A DNA stretch of 7,218 nt, from positions 1 through 7,218 of the forward strand of contig JBBIKU010000123.1 of assembly GCA_037445245.1 (NCBI GenBank), in the 5' to 3' direction. The notes under the pieces were generated by a model that worked only from the letters and a program-made list of their open reading frames with translations, ran no database searches and was not told the DNA's origin. The translations under genes and the position numbers were made by a program. This document shows, in pieces, positions 5,667-7,218 of the stretch (positions within the stretch are counted from its first letter, which is position 1; each line of letters begins with the position of its first letter). Source of the DNA: JBBIKU01 sp037445245 (GTDB lineage Bacteria > Chloroflexota > Anaerolineae > Anaerolineales > Anaerolineaceae).

Positions 5667-6947
5667 ATGAAAACAATCATTCAATCGGTCAAGGGGACGC
5701 GCGATTTTTATCCGCAAGAAATGGCAATCCGCACCTGGCTGTACCAGGTGATTCGAGAGGTTTCCGAGTCATTCGGCTACCAAGAGTACGACGGTCCATT
5801 TCTGGAGAAACTGGAGCTTTACGCCGCCAAATCGGGAGAAGAGTTGGTGCGCGAGCAAGCCTTCACCTTCGAGGATCGCGGCGGCGAGCGGGTTACTCTG
5901 CGCCCTGAACTGACCCCTACGCTGGCGCGCATGGTTGCCCAACGCCAGCGCCAGCTTGCTATACCCCTGCGCTGGTGGTCCTTTGGTCCTTTCTGGCGCT
6001 ACGAACGCCCCCAAAAGGGACGTTCGCGCGAGTTCTTTCAGTGGAACATCGACCTGATCGGCGTCAACACGCCCGAAGCCGACGCCGAATTGGTGGCGGT
6101 TTGTGCAGCTTTCTTTCAACGGGCGGGACTTTCGGCAGATCAGGTGCAGGTGCTGGTGAACAACCGCCAGTTAATGGACAGCGAACTGGCTGAGATCGGT
6201 GTGGTTGCGGAACGGCGACCGGAGGTTTTTCGTCTGATCGATCGTCGCGACAAGATGGATCCGATCGAATGGGAAGCTTATGCAGCTGATCTGGGCTTGA
6301 CGAGTAAGCGCCTGGAACGCCTGAAAGCGGCACTTGCCGACCCCGATCTATGGCGCAAGTACCCAGATTTCAGACGGTTCTTTGAAGTTCTGGATGGGAT
6401 GGGTTGCCGCGCCTATGTGCGCTTTGATCCGCAGATCATCCGCGGTCTGGATTATTACACCGGCATGGTGTTCGAAGCGCGTGACTGTGAGGGTGGGCGA
6501 GCTATCCTCGGCGGCGGTCATTATGATAACCTGGTCAGCGACGTGGGTGGCGATCGGCTGCCGGGGGTGGGATTTGCCATGGGCGACGTGATGATTGGGG
6601 TAGTGTTGCAGCGGCTGGCTTTGCTGCCGGCAACGGCTGACCTTGCCGACACGTTGCTCGTGACCGTGTTCGATGAGTCGCTGTTGGTAAACTCCTTTGC
6701 GCTGGCTGCTGAATTGCGAACAGCAGGATTGAAAGTGGTTTGCTATCCCGAGGCGGTTAAACTGCAGAAGCAGTTAAAATTTGCCGATCGCATGGGAGTG
6801 CGGGTGACAACGATCGTCGGGCCTGAGGAAGCTGCTGAAAATCGGGTCACGCTCAAGGATCTTGTTGGGCGCACCCAACAGACCTTGCCGCGTCAGGAGG
6901 TCGCCGCAGCGGCACGGCGGCTGCTTGCGCAGCCGCGACCTGTGTGA
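5667..6947 (+). CDS. hisS: Histidyl-tRNA synthetase
   Basis: A 426-residue class II aminoacyl-tRNA synthetase that charges tRNA-His with histidine using ATP, of normal length for the family. Motif 1 begins at VKGTRDFYP (8-16). LRPELTP (78-84) and the motif 2 block FWRYERPQKGRSREFFQ (109-125, with R111) form the ATP/histidine site. The histidine-specific motif RGLDYYTGMVFEA (259-271, catalytic R259) is intact. Motif 3 is GVGFAMGDVMI (300-310). The anticodon-binding domain covers about 329-422. The REFFQ form of motif 2 and GGGHYDNL (282-289, where many enzymes have GGRYD) recall the HisRS group found in archaea and several non-proteobacterial phyla. The intact catalytic motifs make the HisZ paralogue unlikely. 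The start is ATG 5667, from the domain start and the promoter position; the ribosome-binding site (GTGGGGCAGGG) is weak. The cognate tRNA-His gene follows after 18 bases. Confidence 0.98.
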   Translation: MKTIIQSVKGTRDFYPQEMAIRTWLYQVIREVSESFGYQEYDGPFLEKLELYAAKSGEELVREQAFTFEDRGGERVTLRPELTPTLARMVAQRQRQLAIPLRWWSFGPFWRYERPQKGRSREFFQWNIDLIGVNTPEADAELVAVCAAFFQRAGLSADQVQVLVNNRQLMDSELAEIGVVAERRPEVFRLIDRRDKMDPIEWEAYAADLGLTSKRLERLKAALADPDLWRKYPDFRRFFEVLDGMGCRAYVRFDPQIIRGLDYYTGMVFEARDCEGGRAILGGGHYDNLVSDVGGDRLPGVGFAMGDVMIGVVLQRLALLPATADLADTLLVTVFDESLLVNSFALAAELRTAGLKVVCYPEAVKLQKQLKFADRMGVRVTTIVGPEEAAENRVTLKDLVGRTQQTLPRQEVAAAARRLLAQPRPV

Positions 6948-6953
6948 TACAAT
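6925..6953 (+). promoter_or_regulatory. Possible tRNA-His promoter within the hisS 3' end
   Basis: TTGCGC (6925-6930) and TACAAT (6948-6953) are exactly 17 bases apart, and the -10 lies directly after the hisS stop. Transcription would start near 6960, about six bases before the mature tRNA. The -35 is weak (3/6). Co-transcription with hisS is the alternative. Confidence 0.45.
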
Positions 6954-6965
6954 CCAGTACAACAC

Positions 6966-7038
6966 GGTGGCTGTAGCTCAATGGCAGAGCACCTGACTGT
7001 GGATCAGGTGGTTGTGGGTTCGACCCCCATCAGCCACC
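6966..7038 (+). tRNA. tRNA-His (anticodon GTG)
   Basis: The full cloverleaf folds by eye: acceptor GTGGCTG/CAGCCAC (6967-6973 with 7031-7037), D stem GCTC/GAGC, anticodon stem CCTGA/TCAGG with loop CTGTGGA and anticodon GTG at 6999-7001, a five-base variable loop, and T stem GTGGG/CCCAT with loop TTCGACC. The histidine-specific extra G at -1 (6966) pairs with C73 (7038), the identity element read by HisRS. The bases after C73 are CCT, so the 3' CCA is not fully encoded and must be added enzymatically. A T5 run follows at 7041-7045. Confidence 0.98.
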
Positions 7039-7056
7039 CCTTTTTATTGATGGGGG
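7024..7056 (+). repeat. 9-bp inverted repeat linking the tRNA-His 3' arm to its trailer
   Basis: CCCCCATCA (7024-7032, T-arm and acceptor bases of the tRNA) is the exact reverse complement of TGATGGGGG (7048-7056), with a 15-base loop that contains the T5 run. In the precursor this hairpin would compete with the tRNA T stem and acceptor stem. It could affect 3' processing, or it may be chance. Confidence 0.45.
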
Positions 7057-7066
7057 AATTCAGCCC

Positions 7067-7218
7067 ATGCCGACGTTGGGTTGTAAGTCGGCTTCTGAAA
7101 AAGTTCAGACTGATGTGAGACAAAAGCTCTGGACAAAAAGGAACATCGGGGTCATCCTTAACTTTCAGTATCCTCTATCGGATCGATGGTACTGTAACCT
7201 CCGGTGGATATCAGCTTG
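7067..7218 (+). other. Unassigned end region with one unterminated open frame
   Basis: From ATG 7067 (MPTLGCKSASEK…) a frame stays open for 50 codons to the window edge. The predicted peptide is rich in Trp, Arg and Ser, matches no family I know, and its ribosome-binding site (GGGGGA, 11 bases upstream) is doubtful. A second frame is also open here but has no ATG. A 6-bp stem GCCGAC/GTCGGC (7069-7074 and 7087-7092) lies at its start, without a T run. I would not call a gene without the downstream sequence. Confidence 0.2.

Noticed and set aside
1..7218. CRISPR array, insertion sequence or phage genes
   Set aside because: No spaced direct repeats, transposase motifs, terminal repeats or phage proteins are seen anywhere in the window.

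Overview
The window is a stretch of bacterial chromosome. Seven genes lie on the minus strand, transcribed from about 5400 down past base 1, and a plus-strand housekeeping block (hisS, then its cognate tRNA) is read away from them from about 5640 on. The organism is most likely a fermentative anaerobe. The minus-strand genes are the accessory and regulatory part of a multimeric NAD(P)H-linked [FeFe]-hydrogenase locus of the kind found in Clostridia, Thermotogae and Anaerolineae (Chloroflexota). From the style of the NuoF and HisRS proteins I lean towards Anaerolineae, but this is a recollection-based guess, not a computed placement.

Minus strand, in transcription order: (1) a DRTGG-domain protein (5400-5023); (2) a tandem-CBS plus GHKL-ATPase protein (5003-4071); (3) a second, divergent DRTGG protein (4002-3646); (4) a PHP-family metal-dependent phosphoesterase (3619-2861); (5) a NuoE-like [2Fe-2S] subunit (2785-2261); (6) a small GHKL ATPase whose TTG start overlaps the nuoE stop (2264-1701); (7) a NuoF-like flavin/NADH-binding subunit that starts at 1520 and runs off the window at base 1. 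The catalytic [FeFe] subunit would be expected just beyond base 1 but is not visible. NuoE and NuoF form the NADH-oxidising electron-input module. The DRTGG, CBS-GHKL, PHP and GHKL proteins look like a nucleotide-sensing, phospho-signalling module attached to it, whose exact role I do not know.

Points of interest: the NuoF N-terminal thioredoxin-like domain has lost three of its four expected [2Fe-2S] cysteines. The CBS-GHKL gene ends at a TAG that seems to interrupt a longer frame, which continues into an ATGA overlap with the next gene. A TGTGA-N6-TCACA palindrome (Rex- or CRP/FNR-like) sits in front of nuoE on top of a candidate -10. An AT-rich 180-bp gap lies just before nuoF, where related loci often carry a small ferredoxin gene.

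The 266-bp divergent spacer (5401-5666) holds a good hisS promoter and two inverted repeats on the hydrogenase side. hisS (5667-6947) is followed after 18 bases by tRNA-His(GTG). The last 180 bases contain no recognisable gene, only one short unterminated open frame.
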